A DNA stretch of 64,000 bases from CADEGL01 sp050180485 (lineage in GTDB: Bacteria; Pseudomonadota; Alphaproteobacteria; CADEGL01). Where the stretch lies: positions 24,400-88,399 of the forward strand of contig JBFXED010000015.1 in assembly GCA_050180485.1 (NCBI GenBank). The letters run 5' to 3'. Position numbers and translations under genes: made by a program. Within the stretch, counting starts at the first letter, position 1. Each line of letters begins with the position of its first letter. A model generated the notes under the pieces. That model was given only the letters and a program-made list of their open reading frames with translations. It did not search any database and had not been told where the DNA came from. This document shows, in pieces, positions 17,108 to 25,897 of this stretch.

Positions 17108-20100
17108 ATGCCGCCCATGATGTTCGACACCGACAAGCCGGAAGGCCCCGCGCGCCGCGCCGCCATCGAGGCGGCCTACCGGGCGGACGAAACGCGCATC
17201 GTGGACGCGCGGCTGGCCGAGGCGGCGGTCGACGAGGCCGCGCGCGGGCGCATCGCCGCCAAGGCGCGCGAGCTGGTCATCGCCGTGCGGCGCAAGCAGT
17301 CGGGCCAGGGCGGCATCGAATCCTTCCTGCATGAATACAAGCTGTCGTCCAAGGAAGGCATCGTGCTCATGTGCCTGGCCGAGGCGTTGCTGCGCATCCC
17401 CGACGCCGACACGGCCGACAAGCTGATCCGCGACAAGCTGGCCGACGCCGATTTCAAGCGCCACCTGGGCAGCTCGGACTCGCTGTTCGTCAACGCCTCG
17501 ACCTGGGCGCTCATGCTGACCGGCAAGGTGGTGGGCTGGGGCGAGGGCGAGCGCGACGATCTGCGCAACACGCTCGGCCGTCTCGTCTCGCAGGCGGGCG
17601 AGCCCGTGATCCGCCAGGCCATCATGCAGGCCATGCGCATCATGGGGCGCCAGTTCGTCATGGGCCGCACCATCGGCGAGGCGCTGGAGCGGGCGAAGCC
17701 GGCCGAGGCCAAGGGCTACCGCCATTCCTACGACATGCTGGGCGAGGGCGCGCGCACCCTGCGCGACGCCGAGCGCTATCTCGCCGCCTACGACAACGCC
17801 ATCGCCGCCATCGGCAAGGAAGCGGCGGGGCGCGACATCTTCGAAGGCCCCAGCATCTCGGTGAAGCTGTCGGCTATCCATCCGCGCTACACGTTCGCCC
17901 AGCGCGGCCGCGCGATTCCCGAAGTCGCCGACAAGCTGGCGCATCTGGCGCGCCACGCGAAGAAGGTGGGCATCGGCCTGACCGTGGACGCGGAGGAGGC
18001 CGACCGGCTCGATATTTCCTTGGACGTGCTGGCGCGCGTGGCGGGCGATGCCTCGATCGCCGGCTGGGACGGGCTGGGCCTGGCCATCCAGGCCTATCAG
18101 AAACGCTGCCGCCCCTTGATCGACTGGCTGGGCGAGACGGCGCGGAGCAACCGCCGCCGCCTGCCGGTGCGCCTGGTGAAGGGCGCCTATTGGGACACCG
18201 AGATCAAGCGCGGGCAGGAGCGGGGGCTCGACGGCTATCCGGTCTTCACGCGCAAGCCCTCGACCGACGTGTCGTATCTGGCCTGTGCCAAGGCGCTGCT
18301 CGCGGGGCGCGAGGCGTTCTATCCGCAGTTCGCCACGCACAACGCGCTCACCCTCGCGACCATCCTGGAATTGGCCGGCAACCGGCGCGACTTCGAGTTC
18401 CAGCGCCTGCACGGCATGGGCGAGGTGCTGTACGACGAGATCGTCGGGCCCGAGAAGCTGGGCGTGTCGTGCCGCGTCTATGCGCCGACGGGCAGCCACG
18501 AAGACCTGTTGCCGTATCTGGTGCGCCGCCTGCTCGAGAACGGCGCCAACACCTCGTTCGTGAACCGCATCGTCGACGAGGCGCAGCCGGTGGAAGCCCT
18601 GGTCGGCGATCCGGTCGCCAAGGTGGCCTCGCTTTACGCGAAGCCGCATCCGCAGATCCGCCTGCCGCAGGACATCTTCGCGCCCGAGCGGAAGAATTCG
18701 CGCGGGCCCGACCTGTCCGATCCCGCCGTCGTGCTGCCGCTCGGCGCCGCGATGGAAGGTTCGGGCGTGGGCGACTGGAAGGCGGCGCCGCTGGTCGCGG
18801 GCAAGGAGGCCAAGGGCACGCGGAAGGAGCTGCGCGATCCGGCCGACCGGCGCCGCGTGGTGGGCTATGCGGTCGAGGCGGGCGCGGCCGAGGTGGATGC
18901 CGCGCTGACATCCGCCGCCGCCGCCGCGGAGGGCTGGGACGCGACGCCCGCGGGCCAGCGCGCCGAATGCCTCGAGCGGTTCGCCGACCTGATGGAGGCC
19001 AACACGCCGCGCTTCATGGCGCTGGCCGTGCGCGAGGCGGGCAAGTCGATCCCCGACGCGCTCGGCGAAATCCGCGAGGCCGCGGATTTCTGCCGCTATT
19101 ACGCCGTGCGCGCGCGGGCGGATTTCGAGGCGCCCTTGGCGCTGCCGGGCCCGACCGGCGAGGACAACTCGATCGCGCTGCACGGGCGCGGCGTGTTCGC
19201 CTGCATCAGTCCGTGGAACTTCCCGCTCGCCATCTTCACCGGCCAGATCACGGCGGCCTTGGCCGCCGGCAACGCGGTGATCGCCAAGCCGGCCGAGCAG
19301 ACGCCGCTGATCGCGGCCGAGGCCGTGCGGCTGATGCACCAGGCGGGGATTCCCACCGATGTGCTGCATCTCTTGCCCGGCGACGGCGCATTGGTGGGTG
19401 CGAAGCTGACCTCGGACGAACGGATCGCGGGCGTCTCCTTCACCGGCTCGACCGAGACCGCGCGCCTGATCGCGAAGGGGCTGGCCGAGCGCAAGGGGCC
19501 GATCGTGCCGCTGATCGCCGAGACGGGCGGGCAGAACGCCATGATCGTCGATTCGTCAGCCCTGCCCGAGCAGGTGGTGGACGACGTGCTGACCTCCTCG
19601 TTCCAGAGCGCGGGCCAGCGCTGCTCGGCCTTGCGCGTGCTGTTCCTGCAGGACGATGTGGCCGACAAGATCCTCCACATGCTGGCGGGTGCGATGGAAG
19701 AGCTGGTGGTCGGCGACCCCGGCCTGCTGCGCACCGATGTCGGCCCCGTGATCGACGCCGAGGCCAAGGAGACGCTCGACAAGCACGCCGCGCGCATGCG
19801 CAGCGAGGGCAAGCTGATCCATGCCGCGCGCCTGGGCGCGGGGACGGAGAACGGCACGTTCGTGGCGCCCCAGGCGTTCGAGATCGATTCCCTCTCGCGC
19901 CTGACGCGCGAGGTGTTCGGGCCGATCCTCCATGTCGTGCGCTACCGCGGCGACCGGCTGGAGCAGGTGCTGGATGCGATCAACGCGACGGGCTACGGGC
20001 TCACGCTCGGCGTCCACAGCCGGATCGATTCGCAAGTGCGCCACATCGTCTCGCGCATGCGGGTGGGCAACGCCTACGTCAACCGCAACATGATCGGCGC

Positions 20101-20266
20101 GGTGGTGGGCGTGCAGCCCTTCGGCGGCGAAGGCCTGTCGGGCACGGGCCCCAAGGCCGGCGGCCCGCGCTATCTCCACCGCTTCGCGACCGAGCGCGTG
20201 CTCTCGATCAACACGACGGCCACCGGCGGCAACGCCGCGCTCCTCTCGCTCCAGGACGAGGAGTAG
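17108..20266 (+). CDS. putA: Bifunctional proline dehydrogenase / L-glutamate gamma-semialdehyde dehydrogenase
   Basis: This 1052-residue enzyme oxidises proline to glutamate in two steps, with FAD and then NAD+. The proline dehydrogenase half shows SVKLSAIHPRY, RLVKGAYWDTEIKR, the FEFQRLHGMGE segment and the substrate-binding YAPTGSHEDLLPYLVRRL. The aldehyde dehydrogenase half shows SPWNFPLAIFTGQI, SFTGSTETARL, Glu805 in AETGGQN and the nucleophile Cys839 in SAGQRCSA. The protein lacks the N-terminal ribbon-helix-helix DNA-binding domain and the long C-terminal extension, so it is a short, non-regulatory type A PutA. ATG 17108 is preceded by AAGGGA. It is a single gene converging on a small lipoprotein gene. 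Confidence 0.96.
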   Translation: MPPMMFDTDKPEGPARRAAIEAAYRADETRIVDARLAEAAVDEAARGRIAAKARELVIAVRRKQSGQGGIESFLHEYKLSSKEGIVLMCLAEALLRIPDADTADKLIRDKLADADFKRHLGSSDSLFVNASTWALMLTGKVVGWGEGERDDLRNTLGRLVSQAGEPVIRQAIMQAMRIMGRQFVMGRTIGEALERAKPAEAKGYRHSYDMLGEGARTLRDAERYLAAYDNAIAAIGKEAAGRDIFEGPSISVKLSAIHPRYTFAQRGRAIPEVADKLAHLARHAKKVGIGLTVDAEEADRLDISLDVLARVAGDASIAGWDGLGLAIQAYQKRCRPLIDWLGETARSNRRRLPVRLVKGAYWDTEIKRGQERGLDGYPVFTRKPSTDVSYLACAKALLAGREAFYPQFATHNALTLATILELAGNRRDFEFQRLHGMGEVLYDEIVGPEKLGVSCRVYAPTGSHEDLLPYLVRRLLENGANTSFVNRIVDEAQPVEALVGDPVAKVASLYAKPHPQIRLPQDIFAPERKNSRGPDLSDPAVVLPLGAAMEGSGVGDWKAAPLVAGKEAKGTRKELRDPADRRRVVGYAVEAGAAEVDAALTSAAAAAEGWDATPAGQRAECLERFADLMEANTPRFMALAVREAGKSIPDALGEIREAADFCRYYAVRARADFEAPLALPGPTGEDNSIALHGRGVFACISPWNFPLAIFTGQITAALAAGNAVIAKPAEQTPLIAAEAVRLMHQAGIPTDVLHLLPGDGALVGAKLTSDERIAGVSFTGSTETARLIAKGLAERKGPIVPLIAETGGQNAMIVDSSALPEQVVDDVLTSSFQSAGQRCSALRVLFLQDDVADKILHMLAGAMEELVVGDPGLLRTDVGPVIDAEAKETLDKHAARMRSEGKLIHAARLGAGTENGTFVAPQAFEIDSLSRLTREVFGPILHVVRYRGDRLEQVLDAINATGYGLTLGVHSRIDSQVRHIVSRMRVGNAYVNRNMIGAVVGVQPFGGEGLSGTGPKAGGPRYLHRFATERVLSINTTATGGNAALLSLQDEE

Positions 20267-20275
20267 GAGGCCGCC

Positions 20276-20527
20276 TTAGCGGGCGGCCAGCTGGCAGTCG
20301 AAGGACTGGTTGATGACGTAGCCCGCGACGCTGTTCGACGACGGGATGGCCACCTTGCCGTATTGCTTGCAGTGGTCCATGGCCTGGTTGAACGCGTCGT
20401 TGCGCTCGATGTCGTTGTTCAGCGTGTACTGGATGGTGACGGAGTTGGGGTCGGACTTGACGATGTCGGGCCCCGCGCAGCCGATCAGGCCCGCGCCCAG
20501 TGCCGCCAGAAGGATCGCTTTCTTCAT
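20276..20527 (-). CDS. Small lipoprotein, function unknown
   Basis: This 83-residue protein has a type II signal: MKKAILLAALGAGLIGC, with the lipobox LIGC placing the acylated Cys at residue 17. The mature part (AGPDIVKSDPNSVTIQY...DHCKQYGKVAIPSS) resembles short alphaproteobacterial lipoproteins that have two more cysteines and no known activity. A longer start at 20566 would bury the signal sequence behind 13 residues and is rejected. The gene converges on putA with nine bases between stops, and a GC-rich dyad spans the junction. The 176 bases upstream, up to the next gene, hold nothing I can recognise beyond a likely promoter. Confidence 0.75.
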   Translation of the reverse strand: MKKAILLAALGAGLIGCAGPDIVKSDPNSVTIQYTLNNDIERNDAFNQAMDHCKQYGKVAIPSSNSVAGYVINQSFDCQLAAR

Positions 20528-20703
20528 CTCGCCCACCGCCCTTAAGGGGGCCAGCCTATAGCGCATCGCGCGGGGCCCGGCTATGGCCGAAAGGGCACCT
20601 AACGCGGATGGCGCCCGAAATGCGTCAAAATCGCGTGGAAACGGGGGGGAAACGGCCGAAAACCCCCTCCATCGCCCTGGAAGCGACGCTCGAAAGTGGA
20701 GCT

Positions 20704-21726
20704 TTAGCGCCAGCCCGCGCGGTCGAAAATCCGGATGGCTTCAGCCTGATGGTTGGCGATTTCGGCCAAGGACAGGGTATCGGCCTTGAACTTGCCGAAG
20801 CCCGCGACGACGCCGGACGGCGCGATGCCCGGCTTCACCGGGAACTCGTACACGGCCTCGGCATAGAGCCGCTGCGCCTCGTCGCTGGCCAGGAATTCCA
20901 ACAGTTTAACGGCCGCGTCCTTGTGCGGCGCGTTCTTCATCACGCCCGCGCCCGAGATGTTCACATGCGCGCCGCGTCCCGACTGGTTGGGCCAGAACAG
21001 CGCAACCTTCTGCGCCGCCTGCTTCTCCTCGTCCTTCTTCGATTGCAACAGCCCCGCATAATAGTAAGTGTTCGCGATCGCGACGTCGCACACGCCGGCC
21101 GCCACGGCCAGGATCTGGTCGCGGTCGCCGCCCGCGGGCGGACGCGCCATGTTGGCGGCGATGCCCTTGGCCCACGCCTCGGCCTTCTGCGCGCCGTCCT
21201 CGACGATGAAGGCCGACAGCATCGACTGGTTGTAGACGTTGGAGGAGGAGCGGATGCAGATGCGCCCCTTCCACTTCGGATCGGCCAGCGCTTCGTAGGT
21301 CGACAGCTCTTCGGGCTTCACGCGCTCCTTGGAATAGAAGATCACGCGCGCGCGCATGGAGAGGCCGTACCAGTTGCTCTTCGGGTCGCGCAGCGCGGCC
21401 GGAATAGCGGCGTCGAGCACCGGTGACTTGATCGGCTGGAACAGGCCCGCCTGGTCGGCCTTGATCAGGCGGCCGGCATCGACCGTGATCAGCACGTCGG
21501 CAGGGGAGTTGGCGCCCTCGGTCTTCGCCCGCTCGATCAGCGCATCCTCGCCCGCTGAAACCACGTTCACCGTCGTGCCTGTCGCCTTGGTGAAGGCGTC
21601 CAGCAACGGCCGGATCAGATGTTCCTGGCGTGAGGAGTAAAGGTTCACCTCGTCGGCGAACGCGGCGGAGCCGAAGGCCACAGCGGCGAAGCCGATGGAA
21701 GCGGCGATGATGTGACGGATAGACAT
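20704..21726 (-). CDS. Periplasmic Fe3+-binding protein of an ABC transporter (FutA/FbpA type)
   Basis: This 340-residue extracellular solute-binding protein has a signal peptide (MSIRHIIAASIGFAAVAFGSAAFA, cleavage near 24). It shows the family start EVNLYSSRQEHLIRPLLDAF, the ADVLITVDAGRL strand, the CDVAIANTYYYAGL segment whose tyrosines coordinate ferric iron in FutA/FbpA, and FWPNQSGRGAHVNISGAGV. It most likely delivers Fe3+ to a permease-ATPase pair encoded elsewhere, because none is present in the window. A Fur-box-like palindrome lies about 95 bases upstream. The start at 21726 is chosen because it gives the signal peptide without an extension. Confidence 0.9.
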   Translation of the reverse strand: MSIRHIIAASIGFAAVAFGSAAFADEVNLYSSRQEHLIRPLLDAFTKATGTTVNVVSAGEDALIERAKTEGANSPADVLITVDAGRLIKADQAGLFQPIKSPVLDAAIPAALRDPKSNWYGLSMRARVIFYSKERVKPEELSTYEALADPKWKGRICIRSSSNVYNQSMLSAFIVEDGAQKAEAWAKGIAANMARPPAGGDRDQILAVAAGVCDVAIANTYYYAGLLQSKKDEEKQAAQKVALFWPNQSGRGAHVNISGAGVMKNAPHKDAAVKLLEFLASDEAQRLYAEAVYEFPVKPGIAPSGVVAGFGKFKADTLSLAEIANHQAEAIRIFDRAGWR

Positions 21727-21821
21727 GGCGGGTGATCCCGTAACTCGTGAACGCAAGGACCGCCCTTTTGTGAACGATTTGTTAAAGAGATTCGAGCAAT
21801 CCGCCCATCTCGATACTGAAA

Positions 21822-21838
21822 TTGCGAATGATTTGCAA
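21822..21838 (-). promoter_or_regulatory. Fur-box-like palindrome upstream of the ferric-binding protein gene
   Basis: TTGCGAATGATTTGCAA is a 17-bp inverted repeat with one mismatched pair and an AATGATT core, resembling the Fur/Mur-type boxes of Alphaproteobacteria. It sits about 95 bases before the start codon of the Fe3+-binding protein gene, where an iron-dependent repressor would be expected. Confidence 0.55.
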
Positions 21839-21876
21839 GGTAAACGAGACGTAATCGCAAATGGAACGAGCGACCC

Positions 21877-23055
21877 TTACCCCATACGCCCGGCGAAGCT
21901 CATTTCCAGAAGCGTCCGGTGCTCCTTCACGCCGACGGGAATCGGATTGGTGCCGGCGCTGGGGTCGGCGGTCGCCATCTCGGCCAGCATCTCGATACGG
22001 TCGTCGGCCACGCCCAAATCCTTGAGCGTATGCGGCACGGCCAGTTCCTGCCGCAAAGCCAGCACCCAATCCAGGAAGCCGGTGAAGCTCGCGTCCTTGA
22101 GGCCGATATAGCGCGCCAGTGCGGCGATCTTGTCCTCGACCGCCTTGCGGTTGAACGCGAGCACATAGGGCATGAACACGGCGTTGGTCAGGCCGTGGTG
22201 CGTATCGTAGACCGCGCCGACCGGGTGGCTGAGCGAATGGATTGCGCCGAGGCCCTTCTGGAACGCCGTGGCACCCATGGTGGATGCCGCCATCATGTAA
22301 GCGCGGGCGGCCAGGTTCGAGCCGTCCTTCACCGCGGCCGGCAGCCATTCCTTCACCAGGCGGATGCCTTCCACCGCGATGCCGTCGGCCTGCGGGTGGA
22401 ACATGGGCGAGCAGAGCGCTTCGAGATTGTGCGCGAAGGCATCCATGCCGGTGGCGGCGGTGATGTGCTTGGGCAGGCCAAGCGTCAGTGCCGGATCGGC
22501 GATGACCAGCGACGGCTGAATCTTCGGGTGGAAGATCAGCCGCTTGGTGTGGCTCTCCTCCTGCGTCACGACGGAGACGCGACCGACCTCCGAACCCGTG
22601 CCCGATGTCGTGGGTACGGCGATGATCGGCGCGATCGTGTCCGCGTTGGCGCGTGCCCAGTTGTCGCCGATGTCCTCGAAGTCCCACAGCGGCCGTGTCT
22701 GGCCGGCCATGAAGGCGACGGCCTTACCCACGTCCAACGCGCTGCCGCCGCCGAAGGCAACCACGCCGTCATGCTTGCCGGCCTTAAAGGCCGCGACGCC
22801 GTCGGCGACGTTTTTGCCGACGGGATTGGGGCGCAGATCGCTGAACACGGCGGCGCCCAGGCCCGCCGCCTTCGCGTTCGCCGCGGCCTCGGCGATCATC
22901 GGCAGTTTGGCGAGGCCCGGATCGGTGACGATCAGCGGCCGCTTGATGCCGAGCGAGGCGCAGCCCTGCGGCAGTTCCGCGATGCGGCCGGGGCCGAACC
23001 AGATACGGGTCGGATAATTCCAGTTGCCCTTGAGCGTCTTCGGATCGATCGGCAT
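21877..23055 (-). CDS. Iron-containing (group III) alcohol dehydrogenase
   Basis: This 392-residue NAD(P)-dependent alcohol dehydrogenase belongs to the FucO/AdhB type. The cofactor-binding GGGSALDVGKAVA lies near 102-114 and PTTSGTGSEV near 148-157. Metal ligands match FucO: Asp205 and His209 in MDAFAHNLE, His277 in SLSHPVG and His287 in DTHHGLTNA. It is the third gene of a co-directional set (glutamine synthetase-like, then aldehyde dehydrogenase 4 bases upstream, then this gene). In that context it may oxidise the terminal hydroxyl of a gamma-glutamylated amino-alcohol. The enzyme class is clear; the substrate is inferred. Confidence 0.9.
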   Translation of the reverse strand: MPIDPKTLKGNWNYPTRIWFGPGRIAELPQGCASLGIKRPLIVTDPGLAKLPMIAEAAANAKAAGLGAAVFSDLRPNPVGKNVADGVAAFKAGKHDGVVAFGGGSALDVGKAVAFMAGQTRPLWDFEDIGDNWARANADTIAPIIAVPTTSGTGSEVGRVSVVTQEESHTKRLIFHPKIQPSLVIADPALTLGLPKHITAATGMDAFAHNLEALCSPMFHPQADGIAVEGIRLVKEWLPAAVKDGSNLAARAYMMAASTMGATAFQKGLGAIHSLSHPVGAVYDTHHGLTNAVFMPYVLAFNRKAVEDKIAALARYIGLKDASFTGFLDWVLALRQELAVPHTLKDLGVADDRIEMLAEMATADPSAGTNPIPVGVKEHRTLLEMSFAGRMG

Positions 23056-23059
23056 GCGG

Positions 23060-24454
23060 CTAACCCGTCTTGGTGCGAAGATGGAAGGATTTCGGTCGCG
23101 TCAAATGCTCATAGCCCAGTCGCGAGAGGGTGCAGCCGCGTCCCGAATCCTTGACGCCGGTCCAGGCCAGCGCCGGGTCGAGATAGTCGCACCGGTTCAT
23201 GAACCAGGTTCCGGTTTCGACCCGGTCGCCGATGCCGATGGCGGCGTCCTCGTCCTCGGTCCAGATCGCGGCCGTCAGGCCGTAGCGGCTGTCGTTCATC
23301 AGCTTGATGGCCTCCTCGTCGGAGGAGACTTTCATAATGCCGATGGCGGGGCCGAAGGTTTCTTCGGTCATCAGCGGCATGGAGTGATCCACGTCGACCA
23401 GGACCTGAGGCCCGAGATAGGGCGTGCCGGACTTGGACGCCGCGAATTCCGTTTCCGCGACCAGCAAGCTGGCGCCGCGCTTGACTGCATCCTTCACCTG
23501 GCCGCGCACGAATTCGGCCGCGCGCGTGCGCACCACCGGACCCAGATTGGTCTCCGCCTCCGTCGGATTGCCCAGACGGTATTTGCGCGTGAGGTCGACA
23601 AAACCCTCGACGAACTTCGAATAGACGTCCTTATGGACGTAAATGCGTTCGATGGCGCAGCAGGACTGGCCGGAATTGAAGAACGCGCCGTCCACCAGGT
23701 TCTCGACCGCGTGGGCCAAGTTGCAGTCGGGCCGCACATAGGCCGGGTCCTTGCCGCCCAATTCCAGGCCGGTGCCGAGAAAGCGCGCGGCGGCGGCGTA
23801 CTCCACCGCGTGGCCGCCTTCGACCGAGCCGGTGAAAGCCACAAAATCCACCGCCGGATCGGCAATCACGCGCGCGGTGTCCTCGTGCGACAGGAACAGA
23901 GTCTGAAACAGTCCGTCCGGCAGGCCGCCCGCGGTGAAGGCCTCGGCAAAGCGATCGGCGCAAAGCGGTGTCTGGGCCGAGTGCTTGAGGATCACGGCGT
24001 TGCCGGCCGCCAGCGCGGGAATGATCGAATTGACGGCGGTGAGATAGGGATAGTTCCACGGCGCGATGGTGAAGACGACGCCCACGGGCTCGCGCCGGAT
24101 GAAGCGGTTGAAGCCGGGCTTGGGTTCGACGCGGATGTCGCCCAACGCCTCGGGCGCAATGGCCAACATATGGCGCGCGCGCTCCTCGAAGCCGCGCACC
24201 TCGCCGGGTGACTGCCCGATCGGCCGGCCGATCTGCCAGGTGATCTCGGTCGCGATCGCGTCGCGTTTGGCGACAAAGGCGTCCACCGCGTGCGCCAGGA
24301 CATGGCATCGTTCCATCACCGGCACGCGGCGCCAGGCGATCTGCGCGCGATGTGCCTCGGCCAGCGCCTCATCGATTTCGGCGGCGGTCGCCAGCGCGCG
24401 TTCGACATAGACGCTGCCGTCCACCGGCGAGACGGTCTTGAAAGTCGCGGCCAT
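23060..24454 (-). CDS. NAD(P)-dependent aldehyde dehydrogenase
   Basis: This 464-residue ALDH-superfamily enzyme oxidises an aldehyde to the acid. Visible landmarks are the cofactor-binding APWNYPYLTAVNSIIPALAAG, FTGSVEGG at 208-214, the general base Glu231 in LELGGKDPAYV and the nucleophile Cys265 in NSGQSCCAIER. The motif EETFGPAIGIMKV follows. It is nine bases downstream of the glutamine synthetase-like gene and four bases upstream of the Fe-alcohol dehydrogenase gene, so the three are one transcript. It would act after the alcohol dehydrogenase on a gamma-glutamyl aldehyde if the pathway proposed for the cluster is right. Confidence 0.92.
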   Translation of the reverse strand: MAATFKTVSPVDGSVYVERALATAAEIDEALAEAHRAQIAWRRVPVMERCHVLAHAVDAFVAKRDAIATEITWQIGRPIGQSPGEVRGFEERARHMLAIAPEALGDIRVEPKPGFNRFIRREPVGVVFTIAPWNYPYLTAVNSIIPALAAGNAVILKHSAQTPLCADRFAEAFTAGGLPDGLFQTLFLSHEDTARVIADPAVDFVAFTGSVEGGHAVEYAAAARFLGTGLELGGKDPAYVRPDCNLAHAVENLVDGAFFNSGQSCCAIERIYVHKDVYSKFVEGFVDLTRKYRLGNPTEAETNLGPVVRTRAAEFVRGQVKDAVKRGASLLVAETEFAASKSGTPYLGPQVLVDVDHSMPLMTEETFGPAIGIMKVSSDEEAIKLMNDSRYGLTAAIWTEDEDAAIGIGDRVETGTWFMNRCDYLDPALAWTGVKDSGRGCTLSRLGYEHLTRPKSFHLRTKTG

Positions 24455-24463
24455 GGAACCCTT

Positions 24464-25825
24464 CTAGACGCGCTCGAAGTAGCGGCGCAGTTCCCAATCG
24501 GTGATGCGCTTGTCGTATTCGCCCTGTTCGATACGCGCCGTGTGCAGATAGTGGTCGATGACGTCGTCGCCGAGCAGCTTGCGCAGCACTTTGCTGTTAT
24601 CCAGCGCGTCGATGGCTTCGCGCAGGGTGGTGGGCACCTGGCGCACGTCCTGAGCGTAGATGTTGCCCTCGGCCATGGGCTCCAGCTTCATCTTCTGCTC
24701 GATGCCGTGAAGGCCCGCGGCCAGCAGCACGGCGAAGGCGAGATACGGATTGGCGTCGGCGCCAGGGATGCGGCACTCGATGCGCAAGCTCTTGCCCTCG
24801 CCGCACAGGCGGAAGCCGGCGGTACGGTTGTCGCTCGACCACACGGCCTTGGTCGGGGCGAAGGAACCGGCCTGGTAGCGCTTGTAGGAATTGATCGTGG
24901 GCGCCAGGAACAGCGACATCTCGCGCGCCAGCGAAAGCTGCCCGGCCAGGTAATGCTGGAACTGCTTCGACATGCCGTGGGGCTGGTTCTTGTCGAAGAA
25001 CACGGCCTTGTCCGTCTTGGCGTCCCACAGCGAGTTGTGGATATGGCAAGACGAGCCCGGCTGCGCGAAGTCCCACTTGGCCATGAAGGTCACGGACTTG
25101 CCGTGGGCGAAGGCGATCTCTTTCACGCCGTTCTTATAGATGGAGTGGCGGTCGGCCATCTCCAGCACCTCGGCGTAGCGCAGGTTGATCTCGGCCTGGC
25201 CGAAGCCGCATTCGCCCTTGGAGAATTCCACCGGCACGCCAGCACCTTCCATGCCGTTGCGGATGGCGCGGATCAACGGCTCTTCCTTGGTGGTCTGGAA
25301 GATGTGGTAGTCCTCGTTGTACCAGCCGGGCGGCGTCAGGCCCTTGTAGTCGCGGTTGCGCGCCGCGCTGAACGTGTCCTCGAAAATGTAGAATTCGAGT
25401 TCCGACGCCATCTTGGAGACGAAGCCCATCTGGCGCGCCTTCGCCACCTGCTTCTTCAGCATGGAGCGGGGTGCGTGCGGCAGGTCGTGGCCGTGATGGT
25501 CCAGGCAATCGCCCATCACCAGCGCCGTCTTCTCGAGCCACGGGATCAGGCGCAGCGTGGACATGTCCGGCTTGATGACGAAATCGCCGTAGCCCTTTTC
25601 CCACGACGAGGCCTTGTAGCCCGAGATCGTGTCCATCTCGAGGTCGGTCGCCAGCAGATAGTCGCAGGCGTGGGCTTCGTGCATGACGGCGTCGAGGAAA
25701 TAACGTCCGACCACGCGCTTGCCGAGGAGGCGCCCTTGCTGGTCCGGGAACACGGTCAGGACCGTGTCGATCTCGCCCGACTTCACGAGCTTGCGGAGCA
25801 TGGCGAGATCAAGCGAGGCTTTCAT
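24464..25825 (-). CDS. Glutamine synthetase-family protein, probable gamma-glutamyl-amine ligase
   Basis: This 453-residue protein has the GS catalytic fold: the N-terminal beta-grasp (about 10-100), the metal-binding ASELEFYIFED segment, the GQAEINLRY strand, SSCHIHNSLWD with the ATP/metal ligands, and the C-terminal RIECRIPGADANPYLAFA. The LDLAMLRKLVKSGEIDTVLTVFPDQQGRLLGKR start and the catabolic neighbours fit the PuuA/IpuC/GlnA4 group, which joins glutamate to a primary amine, better than the ammonium-assimilating GlnA. The adenylylation-site tyrosine segment of GlnA is not apparent. ATG 25825 has an AGGAG ten bases upstream; a longer start at 25888 has no such support. Confidence 0.85.
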   Translation of the reverse strand: MKASLDLAMLRKLVKSGEIDTVLTVFPDQQGRLLGKRVVGRYFLDAVMHEAHACDYLLATDLEMDTISGYKASSWEKGYGDFVIKPDMSTLRLIPWLEKTALVMGDCLDHHGHDLPHAPRSMLKKQVAKARQMGFVSKMASELEFYIFEDTFSAARNRDYKGLTPPGWYNEDYHIFQTTKEEPLIRAIRNGMEGAGVPVEFSKGECGFGQAEINLRYAEVLEMADRHSIYKNGVKEIAFAHGKSVTFMAKWDFAQPGSSCHIHNSLWDAKTDKAVFFDKNQPHGMSKQFQHYLAGQLSLAREMSLFLAPTINSYKRYQAGSFAPTKAVWSSDNRTAGFRLCGEGKSLRIECRIPGADANPYLAFAVLLAAGLHGIEQKMKLEPMAEGNIYAQDVRQVPTTLREAIDALDNSKVLRKLLGDDVIDHYLHTARIEQGEYDKRITDWELRRYFERV

Positions 25826-25897
25826 GGCGGGCTCCTGGAAAGGCGCTGGTGACGGGCGACTGTAGCGGCCGGTTGTCGGAGCGTGCAATCGCCGCCG

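Noticed and set aside
17054..19369. A 771-codon minus-strand frame opposite putA
   Set aside because: Rich in Arg, His and Ala with no domain, and mirrored by an intact PutA on the other strand.
20267..20300. Terminator in the putA/lipoprotein convergent gap
   Set aside because: A GGCCGCC/GGCGGCC dyad is present but lacks a T-tract on either side and overlaps the lipoprotein coding end.
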